Translations under genes and position numbers: made by a program
The notes under the pieces: model-generated
Seen by the model: only the letters and a program-made list of their open reading frames with translations
Told to the model about the DNA's origin: nothing
Database searches by the model: none
In this document: positions 12,661 to 25,765 of the stretch, piece by piece
How the letters are laid out: every line of letters starts with the position of its first letter
Position numbering within the stretch: the first letter of the stretch is position 1
NCBI GenBank assembly: GCA_900708905.1
Contig: CAADRB010000004.1
Span: 1,801,685 to 1,865,684, forward strand
Origin: Hymenolepis diminuta
Lineage: Eukaryota > Platyhelminthes > Cestoda > Cyclophyllidea > Hymenolepididae
Direction: 5' to 3'
DNA length: 64,000 nucleotides

Positions 12661-15600
12661 ATGTGCGCCAGCTGCAGACATACCGGCTGCTGGATATTTC
12701 TGGGAATGTTATACCTTGTTACCGTCCTTGCAAATGGACAGTCAGTGTGTACACCAAGAACTTCTGGTTCACCTCCAATTACATTCGATCTTAACACACT
12801 GAAACTGTCAACGCCAGAAGTTCAAGAAATGATCTCTGAGACGGGCTCAGTAAGTTTGATATCGCCTCTGATCTTTCCTTTCGTAGACAGTCACCGAAAA
12901 GGATCTAACTGCTTTTGTCAAGGGAAAAAACGCATCCAGATCAAATATTTCTTGTCAAGACCTATACAGTTTTATATCAACATTTCATGCTGATGTAAGT
13001 TAATTCATATATCAAATTTTTTATTTATAGGAAGCGACAACAAATGCCGGTCATTCCGAAGAAGGCTCAACGGGTGCTTTTTCAGTTAAACCGATCGGTG
13101 AGTTGGACAGGATGCATACAGACTATATTTTTGAATTGACAAGGAGTAACTTAACCGATTGTAATAATAGTTTGGATCTGGTCAACCGTTGCTGTTGTAA
13201 TTATCAGTGCCGTGGGCTTACTGGGAGTGGCAGTGGTTCCACTGGTTAATAAATCCTACTACAATGATGTAATTCAATTTCTTGTGGCGTTAGCGGTTGG
13301 ATGCCTTACTGGTGATGCATTTCTACATCTCTTACCTCATGTGAGTTTAAGAGTCCTCGCCGTCTACTCTAAAATTCTAGCATAATTTATTATTATTACG
13401 CCATTTTCTACTTTTTGAAACCTCCAGGCAATCTCTGGAGGTCATGGACACGAAGAAGAAGGCGGAGATGAAGCAGCCGAGGAACGAATTGCTGTCCTGA
13501 AGGGACTACTCGGTTTGGGAGGCATTTATTTTTTTTTCATAGCAGAAAAATTGGTCGGTACGATATCCGAGTATCGAACTGAAAAGGCTGCCGAAAAGGT
13601 ACGTCATTCACTCTGCCCGTCCCTCTTTTTAAAGATAATTAATAAAGTAATCATTATAGAAACAAATTAATCTAAGTATTAGATTGTTTAGTAATATTAA
13701 AATTGCTGTTTTAAAATATAAAATTTACTTTACATGGGATGCAAAATTTAAGTTTCAAATAAATTATCGAACTTTTAGCTAAGATAGTTCAAGGTCAAAC
13801 AGATCGTTGATGATCTTTGACTGTTTTAGGAGGAACGAGAGAGAATTTTAAAGAATCCCCGAAAATCTTCCGAGGGCATAAGAAGATTGAGTACATTCCG
13901 TGAATCCATAGCAGTGAACTCCTCATTCCGACGTGGATCACGTTTAAGTCCTAATCCAGAAACTGGAAATCTGCGGAGATCCTCACGATCACCTTCCATC
14001 ATAGCTGACGATATTCTCACGACTGGTTTAACAGCTAAAGGTGAGTGGGTTTTGAAGAGAGAGATCAGCTAATGATCCTGAAAGAAAAACTATTTGAATT
14101 ATAATAAGATACTTATGACACCCAAATAAAACTCAGACCCCTGAAGGGTTCTCGCGTGTGTTTGTGATGAAGATTTCTTTGGCAACAAAAATACTCCCCC
14201 CTCCCTCATACCACTATTTTCGCGATTCAAGTTAAAATTAGGGTATATTCCAGTTTCAATTAACTTTCCATTGAATTTATTCAGCACAAGTGCATCCAAC
14301 AAAAAATATAAATGGCTTCAGAGTACAGAAATGTACTATCTACATCTGGACGTGTTAATTAACAGAAATATGAACAATCGTGCTCATGATTCCAACTCAA
14401 ATTAGCTACGCGGTAAAATTTCTCTTATGTACAATCACGGCCCAGACTATTTTATTGATGAGAATATTTCTAGTATAGATATTTTAAGAGGAATTTGGTA
14501 CAAAATCTCCGTTTATTTTTTTTAAATTTAGCTCATGTAAGATGATGTAAAGAGGGAGATTATATTTAGAAATAGTTTAGATTGGTTCAACTAGTAATCC
14601 CTCAAGAAGAATTTAAAATTATAACGACTTTCAGATTCAGAACGCTTACACTCTTTGTAGTTTGTTTTCTTTGGATTACTTCATCTGTTATTACGTTTTT
14701 GTTTGAACGCCTTCGCAACTGCAGAAATTGTGACTGACTTGACATAGGAGGTGATTCTAGCAAGGATCTGAACTACTTCATTCGCTTCACCAAGTCTTAC
14801 TGTGTGGAAGTACTAAAATGTAACATTTTCTTTATTGAATTTAGGTGATAGCTTATTGCTGTGCAGTTTTTTAACACAGATTCACGAAAGCCTTTGACTA
14901 ATCTCCTGCTCATAACTCTAAAACAAAGCGATTCTAAGATGGTCATTCGTGTAAAATTCAAAGAAATCCACTGCTTGAATTTTCCGATTGTTCTTAGCGC
15001 TATCACCGAAATATTGTGAGATATAAGGGGTCAAATCATTTCCTTATAGCCATGAAAACTGTGGACGTTTTGAACGCCTATATTGAGGAAGGAGAAGAGG
15101 AGGATGAACAGGAGCAAGCCAGGCAAAGAAATGAATCTGGTGGTCTAACACTCCAAGTCCCCTCAATCAATACCATTCCTGAAGTCAGAGTCACGGATAC
15201 CTCTCCAGATAAGGAGAAAAACAGAAAGAGTCACAGTCATTCACACGGACCGACTTACGATGATACGACGACTTCCATAATCGAACCACGAGGAGATTCA
15301 CATGGACATGGTCATTCACATAATGTAAGCTTAATCTTCCTCTGTTAATTAATAGCATTATCATTTCCAGAAGGGGAGAAAATCTATGTCAACTCTGACA
15401 TTTCCATATACTAAATGTCAAATTGCTTCTTTTTTTAGCTGAAACAACTGTTAAGTGTAAGACTCATTAACACAACAAGCTAGTTTATTCGCTAAAACAA
15501 ATAACACTTAGATTTGTTATCCCAATTGAATGGAATTTCAAATGAACTTTATTGCTTGCAGCTTCCAACTTCAATGGCTTCTGTGGCCTGGATGGTTATC

Positions 15601-18600
15601 ATGGGTGATGGCCTTCACAACTTCACTGATGGAATGGCTATTGGTAAGACGATTTTGTGACTATTAGCCCAGTGTATAGACGTCCTGTTACTGTGAAATC
15701 AGTGATATTTAATGCGGTGCAGAGTGAATATGCTAAAAATATAGACACTAGACTAGTCTACTTTATCATGTATGAAAATGACTAGACTTCAGACATTAGG
15801 GTCGCTCTGTAGGGTTCACGTTTCTGTTAAAATATTAAAAAATAGGTGTCTAGTCAGAACCATTTGCTGTGTTTTAGCTTGTCATTAACTATCAAAAACA
15901 GGGGTAAATATAAATCAATAAATAAACCAGTAGTGTCTACTTTCTTTCCTTTAAATGTCAATTATAAAACCCATGAATAGATCAGGGAGACCTGTAGCTT
16001 AAAATACTACATTTAAGGTGGGGATGGGTTGAAATGTGAAAACTTGAGAGTAAAAAGCTTGAAATTTCTGATGTGTTTTTAGGTTAGTTGGGCTAGGTCC
16101 TAAAACACCACTTAGTAAAAATTTCACTACTTTTGGCTTCCCCTACTTCTTTCAATTACAATTCCTTTAAACCAGTTATTGTTGTTTTGGGAAGTGGCAG
16201 GAAGTGCGCAAGCTCAACTCTCTATGTCACCATTTTCTATCTCCCGTCTATCCGGAACCATACTTGAAAGCATTTATCCCAAAGTTTATTTTTTCTCAAT
16301 TTGAAAGTGAGTCAAGGAAAATGTTATGGGTAACACCGTGACCTAATTTGAGGCAATGACAGCTACTTTAAAGATAATTAATTTATGACCTCACTTCTCA
16401 CTTCTCAAAATGATCTGTTTCAATATTGTACAGATAGTTGGACGCGGTTTGTACCAGCTGTGGTGTTCACTCCTCATACATTCGGCAGTCAAATTAATTT
16501 ATTTAAGATTGATTAAAGAGATATACCTCTTGACAGTCAGAAAGATTAGTTATCATCCCCTTTGCATGGAACCAATTGTGTACAAATAAAATTTCAGCAT
16601 GCTATCATCCCTAGACAAGCATATTTCTTGTCCAAAGAACGATTATAACTGTGAATAAAAATTGACTTCTTGCGTATTATAATTACCGGAAGTTGTTATT
16701 GAGCTTAGCAGTTGGAAAAACATCCAAGTGAAAGTGAAAAATATTCTCTAGTCAAGTTCAAATAATCAAACATTATTCAAATCATTTTCCCTTATCTCGT
16801 TTAGGTGTCGCTTTCGCAGATTCCGTTGCTGGTGGAATTAGCACAACTATTGCTGTCTTCTGTCATGAATTACCACATGAATTAGGTAAGCTTTGGATTG
16901 TCTGCTTATGCTTTGGATGGTAATATTTGTAGAAGTTGCTTAACATGACAGATTACCAGCCGTCACGGTTGTGGAATATTACGCAATTTTTTTCTATGTA
17001 CCTTAGGTGACTTTGCTGTCCTCTTGAAAACTGGCATGGGCATAAAGGAGGCTCTTTTCTTCAATGTTGTCTCCTCGGTGCTCTGTTTGATTGGTATGTT
17101 GGTTGGAATTGGAGTTGGCAATGTGGAGGCTGCTTCTTCGTGGATTTTCGCCTTCACCGCTGGAACTTTCGTCTATATTGCTCTCGTGGATATGGTAAGT
17201 TTAATAACTGTTTAAAATATCATTGAAGTATGGAAGGGGATATGAAAATGAAAAAGAAACAGAAAGGCGTATGTGTGTTCTGTAGCTCTACAGACAGCAT
17301 ATTTGTGCAAATCCAAAATTGCGCTTGGTAGTAAGTTGAAATCACAGGAAGTGAGTACCATTATCACGCACAAAGAGAGAAGTTTCTACTACTTGAGAAA
17401 ACTGAAAAAATGACATAGTGTATGTACAAATATGTAAAAGAATGAATCACCCGTTAATGAGTTCAGCGGGAGTTCAAATGAAAGTAGAAAATACTTTTTT
17501 GCAGGTTTTTCTAATTGTCTTTCACAGGCTGGGAATTGGTAAGGCCTATTACTCATCTATGAGGTGAATAAAGAGTAAAAAACATTTGAGTCAGTCCCGC
17601 TGATAATTCGATGCTTTCGTTATTTAAATGAGGTTGCTTAGATACTTAGGCCTGTGAGTATGATTTGACGATCAGTTCTAATTCTATCGAGAAACATAGA
17701 TACAAAGATGTGAAGATACGAAATTGCTCATTGTATCTACCTGTTACTCTTTTCACTGATAAGACGTGCCACCGCACTCCGGTCTTGGCAATCAGCCAAA
17801 TTAACGTGACAGATGGACAAAACTGTCATAAATCTGGCGGTGACTTGACTGTCCACAGTTGATCATATGGGAAAAACAATATGAATATAATTAGCCCTTT
17901 TTTATTAATAACTGATCTTGTGTCTACAGTACACCTAGCCTCCCTTTTTCATCCTGCTATGTTTGATTCGAGTGTTTCCGCATCATTCTTCCAGATGCCA
18001 CCCGATGATAAGTTAAGCAAAATAGACTAAATTTGGTATATTTTCAAGTTCACTTCATCATTAAATAAGATAGTAAATTATATGACTGGTAACCTTCGAA
18101 TCTAACTTCAAATAGTGTTAAACCAGTAAAGCTTTTTTTCTACATTTAATGACCGTTGATTTGTCGACGAAGCTTATTAGGATATTGAACTTCAGCGGAC
18201 TTCCATTAGTAATTGATTTTAAGTGGCATTTTTCAAATCGAATTCACGCATGTAATGATTCATATTCATTAAATAATTAATAATTATTTATTTATAAAAT
18301 GAATTTGTATTCCGAAATAAGGTAAATTTTAGAGGTGACGAGCCAATGTCATAAAAAATGTTTGTCACTCTGTTGTCGAAAGAACTAAAAAACATCTGCC
18401 TTGACTTTGTTTTGATAAAGTCAAGGATCGCTCTTGTCAAATTCATGCCTTTCAGTGCATCAAATTTTTCCTTATTCAAAATTTAGCACAAAACAAAAAC
18501 TCCGCTTTTCCTGCTTCCTTCCTGCACAGTTTCTGTGACGATTTGATTAATTTAATACCAACCACAATTTAATTTTTAGCTAGATAAGCTGTGAAAATAC

Positions 18601-18797
18601 TAAGAATGGCTCGTTTATCGAAAATCAAATTCTTCTTCTTTCCCTTCCAGTTGCCAGAACTGAATTCATTCCAAGTAAAACCCAATCAGAGTCGAATTGT
18701 ACAATTGATTGTTCAAAACGCAGGACTTATAACAGGCGCTGGAATCATGCTTATTATTGCTATGTTTGAGGAACAACTTCTCCACCTGGTTGGTTAG
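12661..18797 (+). CDS. LIV-1/ZIP-type zinc transporter (SLC39A family), 10 exons
   Basis: It is predicted to move Zn2+ into the cytosol across the plasma or an internal membrane. Exons: 12661-12849, 13031-13097, 13171-13340, 13428-13598, 13830-14040, 15050-15324, 15562-15643, 16805-16885, 17007-17194, 18651-18797. The phases agree and give 526 aa. A hydrophobic signal-like segment spans residues 12-24. The ectodomain is only about 60 aa, far shorter than in ZIP6 or ZIP10. Helix 2 ends in [10 protein letters not shown]. The helix 4 motif HNFTDG is at 380-385 and the LIV-1 signature HELPHELGD at 409-417, so all metal-site histidines and acids are present. The long cytosolic loop between helices 3 and 4 has an Arg/Ser-rich part (about 200-265), an acidic run and two His-rich patches (331-335 and 353-360) that probably bind zinc. 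It most resembles ZIP10/6/5, but which one is not decided. Confidence 0.92.
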
Positions 18798-21700
18798 CCC
18801 CAATATGTCAAAAATCGAATGCACAAATAGCTGACCTTCTTGTGTTCCCTTCTTTTTCTCCCCTTTCATTTTCTCACTGTAAAGGAGAACTTGAATATGG
18901 CTTCCTTATTTAGCGCGGTTTTATGTGAATCTTACTGCTTTCCTACATCTTTTTTTGTGTCGTATAATGTCACACTTATTTTTACCTTTTTTTGTTCCCG
19001 ATTATTTCCCTTATGTTGTCAGATTTACCAAAAGATATTATTTGAACATACCTGTGGATAATTTTCTCTTTATAAAAGTCTTACTGGATGCCATGTGGAG
19101 GACGAAAGTGCTTTTGTCGCTTGCAAAAGTACCTGAATTTAATGAAAAATTTGGCGTTCAGATTTAACTGCTTTGGTATTTTGTTAGTAAATCAAATTTT
19201 GAAATTCTCTATCATTAAAGTTTGATAGCAGGTAATCTGTACTTTAAAATTGTGAAATTTAACCTTTTGGGCTATTTGTACTTTAAGATCATAAGCTGAA
19301 AGATATTTTAATAGTCGTTTGTTGAAATCATCTTTCAAAAAATTGAACTTTTGACTGCACCTGAAATACATTGTATAATTCAATTTGGAAATCTCGTCAA
19401 TTAATCAACTATTCATTCTCCTCATGCTCATCAGAACTGGGTTTAGTTGGACGTCACAGTATTGAAATTTGTATGCAAACCCGAAGAAAAGGTTTGATAA
19501 TCGTCTTCTAATAAGCAGGCGAAAAATATCATATTAAGTCCGATAAAACAATAATTAACCTTTAAGAGTAGTTACGTGTTACTTAGGCGTGGTTTGTGAT
19601 TAAAGGAATAAACACAAAATCACGGAATATAATAAAATTCACAAAACGGCATGAAGTCAAAAAAGTTATTCTAGCAGCTTCAAGGGAAATCTTCCAAATT
19701 ATATTTCAATATTTCTCATTAACTTTGCTATTGGGTCCATAATTCCACTGTTATTGAAATCTCCTAGAATTTTGATCAAGATCAAAGTCAGTTCAATATA
19801 TTTAACCTGGTTTCATTCCAGTCTGGGTACTACTCTTTCTAAAGCTTTCTTTTCCTCGTGTAGTAACTGGAGCTTTCTGATAGGACGTCCACAACCAAGC
19901 GCAAAGCCGCAGAATTAATGCTCCGTCTCGGAGTGAGCGATTCAGAAAAGTAGGCTTTTAGTCCCTCACTGCCCTTATCAAGGCGCTTTTGAGCACCGCT
20001 CCTGATATCTTGACAGCTTATCGCAAAATAAGCTGCTGTTATTTCCAAACTTCACTAATATGAGGATGGTTTGAATTCATTATATATTTTTTTATTTAGT
20101 TAGTTGAGTGCTATGAAATAGCTGCACTTCAGCTGACTCAAGGGACTCAGTAAACTGCCTTTTTGTTTCCACTTTTGGATATAGATACAGGCATACACGC
20201 TCAACATGCGTGTCAGTTACCTGTTCTTGAGCTTCCCTCCCATCTCCCTTTTCCCTCATCTCTCTCTTACTCTCTCTTATCCCTATTGTTTTTTATTTCA
20301 TACAAATAAGGTTCTCCAATATGTAATAAATATGATTATAGTGTGGTATTATGCTGCATGATTTATTTTAACAAAGTAAATATCAGACGAACTATCTTAT
20401 TTGAAGATGACGTCCCATCTGATCATGGACATGAAATTTTTGTCATTTCTATGAATATATTCGGTTAATATAATGCTAGTGGAGGTACAATAGATCAAGC
20501 CTTAAATTGAAAAATTAAGTCCAGTCACTTCTTAGGTTCAGCAGTACGTATTACGTCTTAACTCCCACTGACTTATTCCACCTTCTATTACCTAACATCC
20601 CGTATAGGCTAATGTTATGCTTCTAATCCATTGTAGACATATTAATGCGAATCCAGCTTAGTCATTCTTTCTGGTTGTGCGTGTTTCGTGATGTGACATT
20701 TAGTAATACACAAGGGCTGGACAAGACGACTGAGGTAGTAGGAAGCCAATCCGATTCAATCACTTAAAATGTATTGAGAACTTAAATTCATGTTTTTACA
20801 TAATTGAGAAACCTCAACTCCTAAAAGCTACGCTGTTATCGGGACTAGCATTTGACAATTACTAAATAAGAATCTAAAATCTGCTTTTTGTAATTTTCAC
20901 ATGTATGTAATAGGGAAAGAAATTTTAAAATGAAGCGCAGAACCTGGAATCAAGATGGTGAGAAAATTCCATTAACTTCTTTAAGGTGTTTATGTGCACC
21001 CACACCATTGTGATTCTCAGAATATTATATTATGTAACCAAATCATGAAGGATTCTGAATGAATATTTGCCTGCAGTTCCTAATGCCCAACGATCATATA
21101 TTTAAGGTGCTTTCAGTTTAGTGGAAGGTTAAATAATTATAACACTGCATTGGGCACTAATATGTGGTTCAAACTTTCTCACAGGATCATTATAAAATGA
21201 TTCTGCCGTTGCCATAGGATTGTTCATATATGCATTGTGACTTGGGGACTTACCCATGGTTGTTAATAGATATTATCCAGCTTTGTAGTTTTCTTTGCAT
21301 CTTTGTATGTATGAGTGATCCACGGGATTGTTATAATTTCCGATAGGATCTATTCACAAGGGCTCCGTTTTCTTCAAACCTTATGAAATTTCGAGAATTC
21401 ACCCGTGGACAGGGCTCTTGTGCAGCGAGCTTTTGCCGAATTCAGAAAAAACGAACTCGAAGAAGAAAAGAAACAGATAGGAATAATGTGGTGAGTAAGT
21501 GCAATCTGTCTATTTGTCCTTTAACCTAAAAGTTCATGAAGAAAAGGACGAAGAAGAAAATACGAAAAGCTTTATGATAAATGAAAACCGTGACGCCTGA
21601 AGGCAGTTTCGTTAGTTAGTGAAATTATCATAACAATTAATTCAAATAAAATACTTTTAATAAAGCCCATTTTGAGAGCTCAATTCTAAAATGGCAACAA

Positions 21701-22675
21701 AAATGCACTTTTTTAAAAATATTTACCATTTTTATTTAAGAATGATGTCTTCCAGATATGAAAACTATACCCCATTCATTTAATTTGAATATTCTTGTCT
21801 GGTCGCCTGTTGATTTCATTACTAGGTGATTTTTTGAAATTTTCTTGTTAGTAATTTAATTTAAAGTTAAAGGCATCCTCTCTATATATAATTTTACTAA
21901 TCGAGTTTCCATTAGTTTATTTATTAAAGAATTTCACCTTGAGCGAACACACCTGACGGAGCTCTACTAACTTCATAATTCCATCTCATCTCTACTAATG
22001 TTAAGATTATAAGCTGTTGAATATCATACAGGATCATTTCACTTTCTCAACCATTGGGAAAAATGAAGATAAGTGGCAAGACCAACCCTTCATGATTGAG
22101 TAATGCCGGTCACTAAGCAGATAACATTGGGGACAAGCATTTGTTGCAATTCAGGGAACTAATCGTGAACTGGAATTTCGGAATGTAAGAAATATTTAGG
22201 AAATATAGAGGAGAATATTCATAAATAATTTAGGAAATTAGATGGAAATTTTAATTCAAAAAAGTTAGCCTACATTTTTTGCAAAACGTTTATTTGAAAC
22301 TTTCAAAGACCATCGATAAAATTTGGTGTAAACTAAATTAATATGAAATTTCGTTTATTTTCTCGTGTTCTAATTACTTTGGTCCTGTTACTTTTAAGTT
22401 TTAGTTTACGCTAAAAGTTTGTATTGCAAAACACAATCTCATTACATGAAATGAAAGGTTCGTTTGTAATAATCAATAATTTTCCAATTGGCTGCCTGAA
22501 TACCTTATATGGCACAGGCAATTTCATTAAAGAAAATGAATATAAATAGATCCCCCAAATAATCAATATTTCATTTCAAGGAAACCAAGCATGTTGACAG
22601 TGAAACTGCAAAATGTGGATTGAATGAATGACATGCGCTGCTAGTAATATCATAGTCTAGCTGATATGTGGGTAT
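18798..22675. other. ZIP 3' flank and gene-free stretch
   Basis: The 3' UTR of the ZIP gene starts here. The first clear AATAAA is at 19607-19612, about 810 nt after the stop, so the mRNA may end near 19630. Open frames at 18840-19167 overlap this presumed UTR and show no homology. A pyrimidine-rich tract at about 20225-20285 with repeated CTCTCTTA resembles part of the arms at 55 and 57 kb. The rest shows nothing recognisable. Confidence 0.45.
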
Positions 22676-22679
22676 GCAA

Positions 22680-22900
22680 TTCTTCAAATTCGCAAATATA
22701 TGCGCCGGTGACGCAGTGATCAACGAGCACGTTTGCCAAGTCAGAGGTCATAAGATCAATTACCATTGGTGCACATCCAGCAGTGTAGGTTATCAACTGC
22801 CTTGGTTAGTTATAGTCAATAGGGAGGAAAGGAGAGATTTGTGGGGTGGAATGTGAATTTCTCATATTTGTGGCTCCTAGCAAGCTCTCTCTATCCGAGT
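22680..22900 (+). mobile_element. SINE-like element, copy A (diverged)
   Basis: The left part reads like a tRNA-derived Pol III promoter: GGTGACGCAGTGATCAACG resembles an A box. About 30 nt later AAGATCAATTACC stands where a B box should be. The right part shares TGGAATGTGAATTTCTCAT with copy E (42.8 kb). The B box is clearly eroded relative to copies B and D, so this is an old insertion. Confidence 0.45.
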
Positions 22901-25514
22901 AACACGTTGTGAATACTTCTCTCTTAATGAGTTTAGGAAAATTCTTAGCCAGAAGCTAACTAATTTCATTATAGGTGCTCAAGTACTAGCAATCTTTATC
23001 AGTTTCCATGAATACCAATCTGTGTTCCCAAGCATTTATAGTCATTCTTCAGATTTTTCCAGTTACTATTCACTGTAAGGAACGAGTTGACTGGTTGCTT
23101 CCATGACCAATCATCAATCTCGTCTTCTCTTTTAAAAACTCCCGGTCTAGAGGGGTTGCGAGAATAAAGGTGGTCCTGGGAACAATGGTCATTGGTGATA
23201 AGGATCAGTTCTCGCTATTTATGATTAAGCTGATTTTGATGTTACATTCAGTCTACGCATAACTACTGGCAGGTATTAGAAGAAGGACGAGATTGTTGGC
23301 TGAAGATAAGGATGAGAGGTCCAACTATTTTGCCCTTTTTTGCAAAGAACTATGCTATAGAGAAAAGCTGGAAAGTGAAATGAATGCATTGGTGATCAAG
23401 ACCGACTGTAACCTCTAATCATCAAGCACCCCATTATTATTGACAAATTTTGTTATTAAATTTGGATACGTTAGCTGATCTCAGTCTACATCGGCTCCCT
23501 TAATTTCTTAAATATAAACAAACTTTTCTTCCTGTACCATCTCAATGAGACATACTCGATTACGCTCCCGTCTTCTAACTTCTATTAGATTGGAGCTGGC
23601 AGTTTAGCAGAATTGGAATAGTGGGCTTTACATTCACGCTTAGAAGCAGAAAATACTAACTTGCCTGTTAACTTCAAAAAATTACGGCTCAACGGGATTT
23701 TTCATTAAATCATGCATTAGATCGGTTGGAATGCAACATTTGACTCCAGAAGCTTGATCTCAAAATGCCATCTCTAAACGAATTTAAGTCAATTAAACAG
23801 ACATTTCGATTAAATGTGCTTTCAAGTTAACTGTGAAAGGGCTCTATTATGGCAACTTTTACTATATTTAAGACGACGAGAGTAAATTATTATTTTCATG
23901 GTCAGTAAACTCGCTTAAGTTGTTAGGGTAATGCGTTTTGATGTTTCTTGCCACAAACAAAGATGTAGAGTAAAGTACCTATTGTTAATCTTCTGCCATA
24001 TCTACTCAGAACCCATGAGTAGTATGGGATGATGGTTACTCTAGATGACGATGCAGGATGTGGCCACAAAAGAGATTCTAACTCGTGATTTACTGCTAAT
24101 AGACAAATGCACAAAAGATGTGAAGACATTCATCTGCATCTAAGGAGTGATAGACATATTATAGATGGTCTGCCACAATGACATATCTTAACAGAGTGTA
24201 CTAGACGTGGAGGAATAATGCATGCATAATAATAGTGGTAGATGTCAACTGTATCAAGTCTTAGGCCCATCTAATAAGGAGAAATTTAAGAGGGCTGCTT
24301 AAAATACGGTTGAACCTGATGAAAGGGTCAGTGCAATGTTTACGAGTACGGAGAATGTCATAGAAATAGTGCTAATACATGAGATGAGGTGAACGCATGT
24401 GAGAGAACGCGAAGAGTTATTGAAGGGGTTTACCAATTTCCATCATTCTTTTGAAAATGATAAGGACTTAAAGATAACAGAAAAAGAGGTTTCACATTTA
24501 GATATGGTTTCAGATCTACTTTTTAAATGTTAGCTTAAAAAGTCGTTGGGCTTTTGCGTAAATTAATATTTAATTGTTTGGGATGAGTTGTGTAAAAGAC
24601 AAATACGACTGCATCTTATTTGTGCAAACTCGTTTGAAAGCTGCAGAAGTATTGTTTGTAAACAAGCGGACATAACTTAGAAACGATGATGGTACACCAA
24701 CTTACAAGATGAATATTCAAAAGATCTTATAGTTTTTAATGCAAACATTGACATCTTGGCGAATTGTTCTCGTTCTCAGTCTTCTGTGTAATTGGGCTCC
24801 TTGCTCAAACTGAATTATCTAAAAGCCTCCTGTAAGCTTATAATGAGACATTTTTACTATTTAGAATTTTGCACCAGCTTCCACGTCGAAAAAGGACATC
24901 TTATAAGGTTTAAGGGAAGTTGGAATGTGAATAAGAAAATATAGTTTTCCAACTGACAGTCATATTACTTGGAGCCACGACGCGACTTGATAGTCTAAAA
25001 CATATTCGTTAAATTCAAATGCCAAACTTTCAGCCATTATCTAGTGCGATTATCACCCAATGGCCTTCTAGGTTAAACTTCAATCGAACGGAAAGCCCAT
25101 GTACATGCTAAGATATGAAGATCATAAGGACAAAGTGGCATAAATTGCGAATTAGATTGCATAAAAATTCTTATGTGCATTGTTGTTGGCTGAACGCGAC
25201 TCATAATTGATAGTATCATTAAATTTTCACTTTATTACGATTAAATACATCGAATAAATGAATTATTTTGGTTATCATTTACAAACACCATCTGTTTTCA
25301 ATCTATTGAAAGGGCCTATTATCTGATTGTTACCGATAATATTGATTGCATCTTTGAGAATCTTATTAATGACTAGAGTCATTAGTAATTCATTTTGTAA
25401 CTACCTGCATTAACACACTCCTCCAAAATGTATATATATACATATATCTCATGTTTTATTCAAGTTAAAAAAATATGTGCGGAAAAATAAAATCCGTGTT
25501 TGGTCCAAAAAAGT
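22901..25514. other. Gene-free stretch
   Basis: I see no exons, RNA genes or clear repeats. It is AT-rich with short random open frames only. Confidence 0.5.
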
Positions 25515-25765
25515 TATGTAAGTCAGTGGTGCATGTGTCACCGCACACGTCTGTCAAGTCGGCGGTTATGGGTTCGATTTCCATCGACGTGCATCCAGTG
25601 AGCGGAATGGGCAACCGCACTGGTTAAGTCTGGCTAAGATAGTAAATGGTATAGTTTGAGTCTCGCGCTAGAGAGGCCCCATGATGCCACTCCTCCCCAG
25701 AAAAGCGTTGGAAACGCTTTCCTTTATAAGCTTGGGAATTATTAAAGACCGTATGTATTATTACA
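25515..25765 (+). mobile_element. SINE-like element, copy B (best preserved)
   Basis: The tRNA-like head has an A-box-like GTCAGTGGTGCATG near 25520 and a good Pol III B box, GGGTTCGATTTCC, at about 25570. Then come body blocks shared with copies C and D: CATCCAGTG, CGCACTGGTTAAGTCTGG, then GAGAGGCCCCATGATGCCAC and GAAAAGCGTTGG. The tail runs into AATTATTAAAG. Together these are head, body and tail of a short non-coding retroposon of roughly 240 bp. No open frame is preserved between copies. Confidence 0.65.

Noticed and set aside
18840..19167. Overlapping frames after the ZIP stop codon
   Set aside because: They lie in the presumed 3' UTR, are rich in Phe/Leu and have no relatives.
25515..25600. 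Genuine tRNA gene
   Set aside because: The B box is good, but no paired acceptor stem or anticodon arm can be drawn, and the block is repeated with a non-tRNA body, so a SINE head is the better reading.
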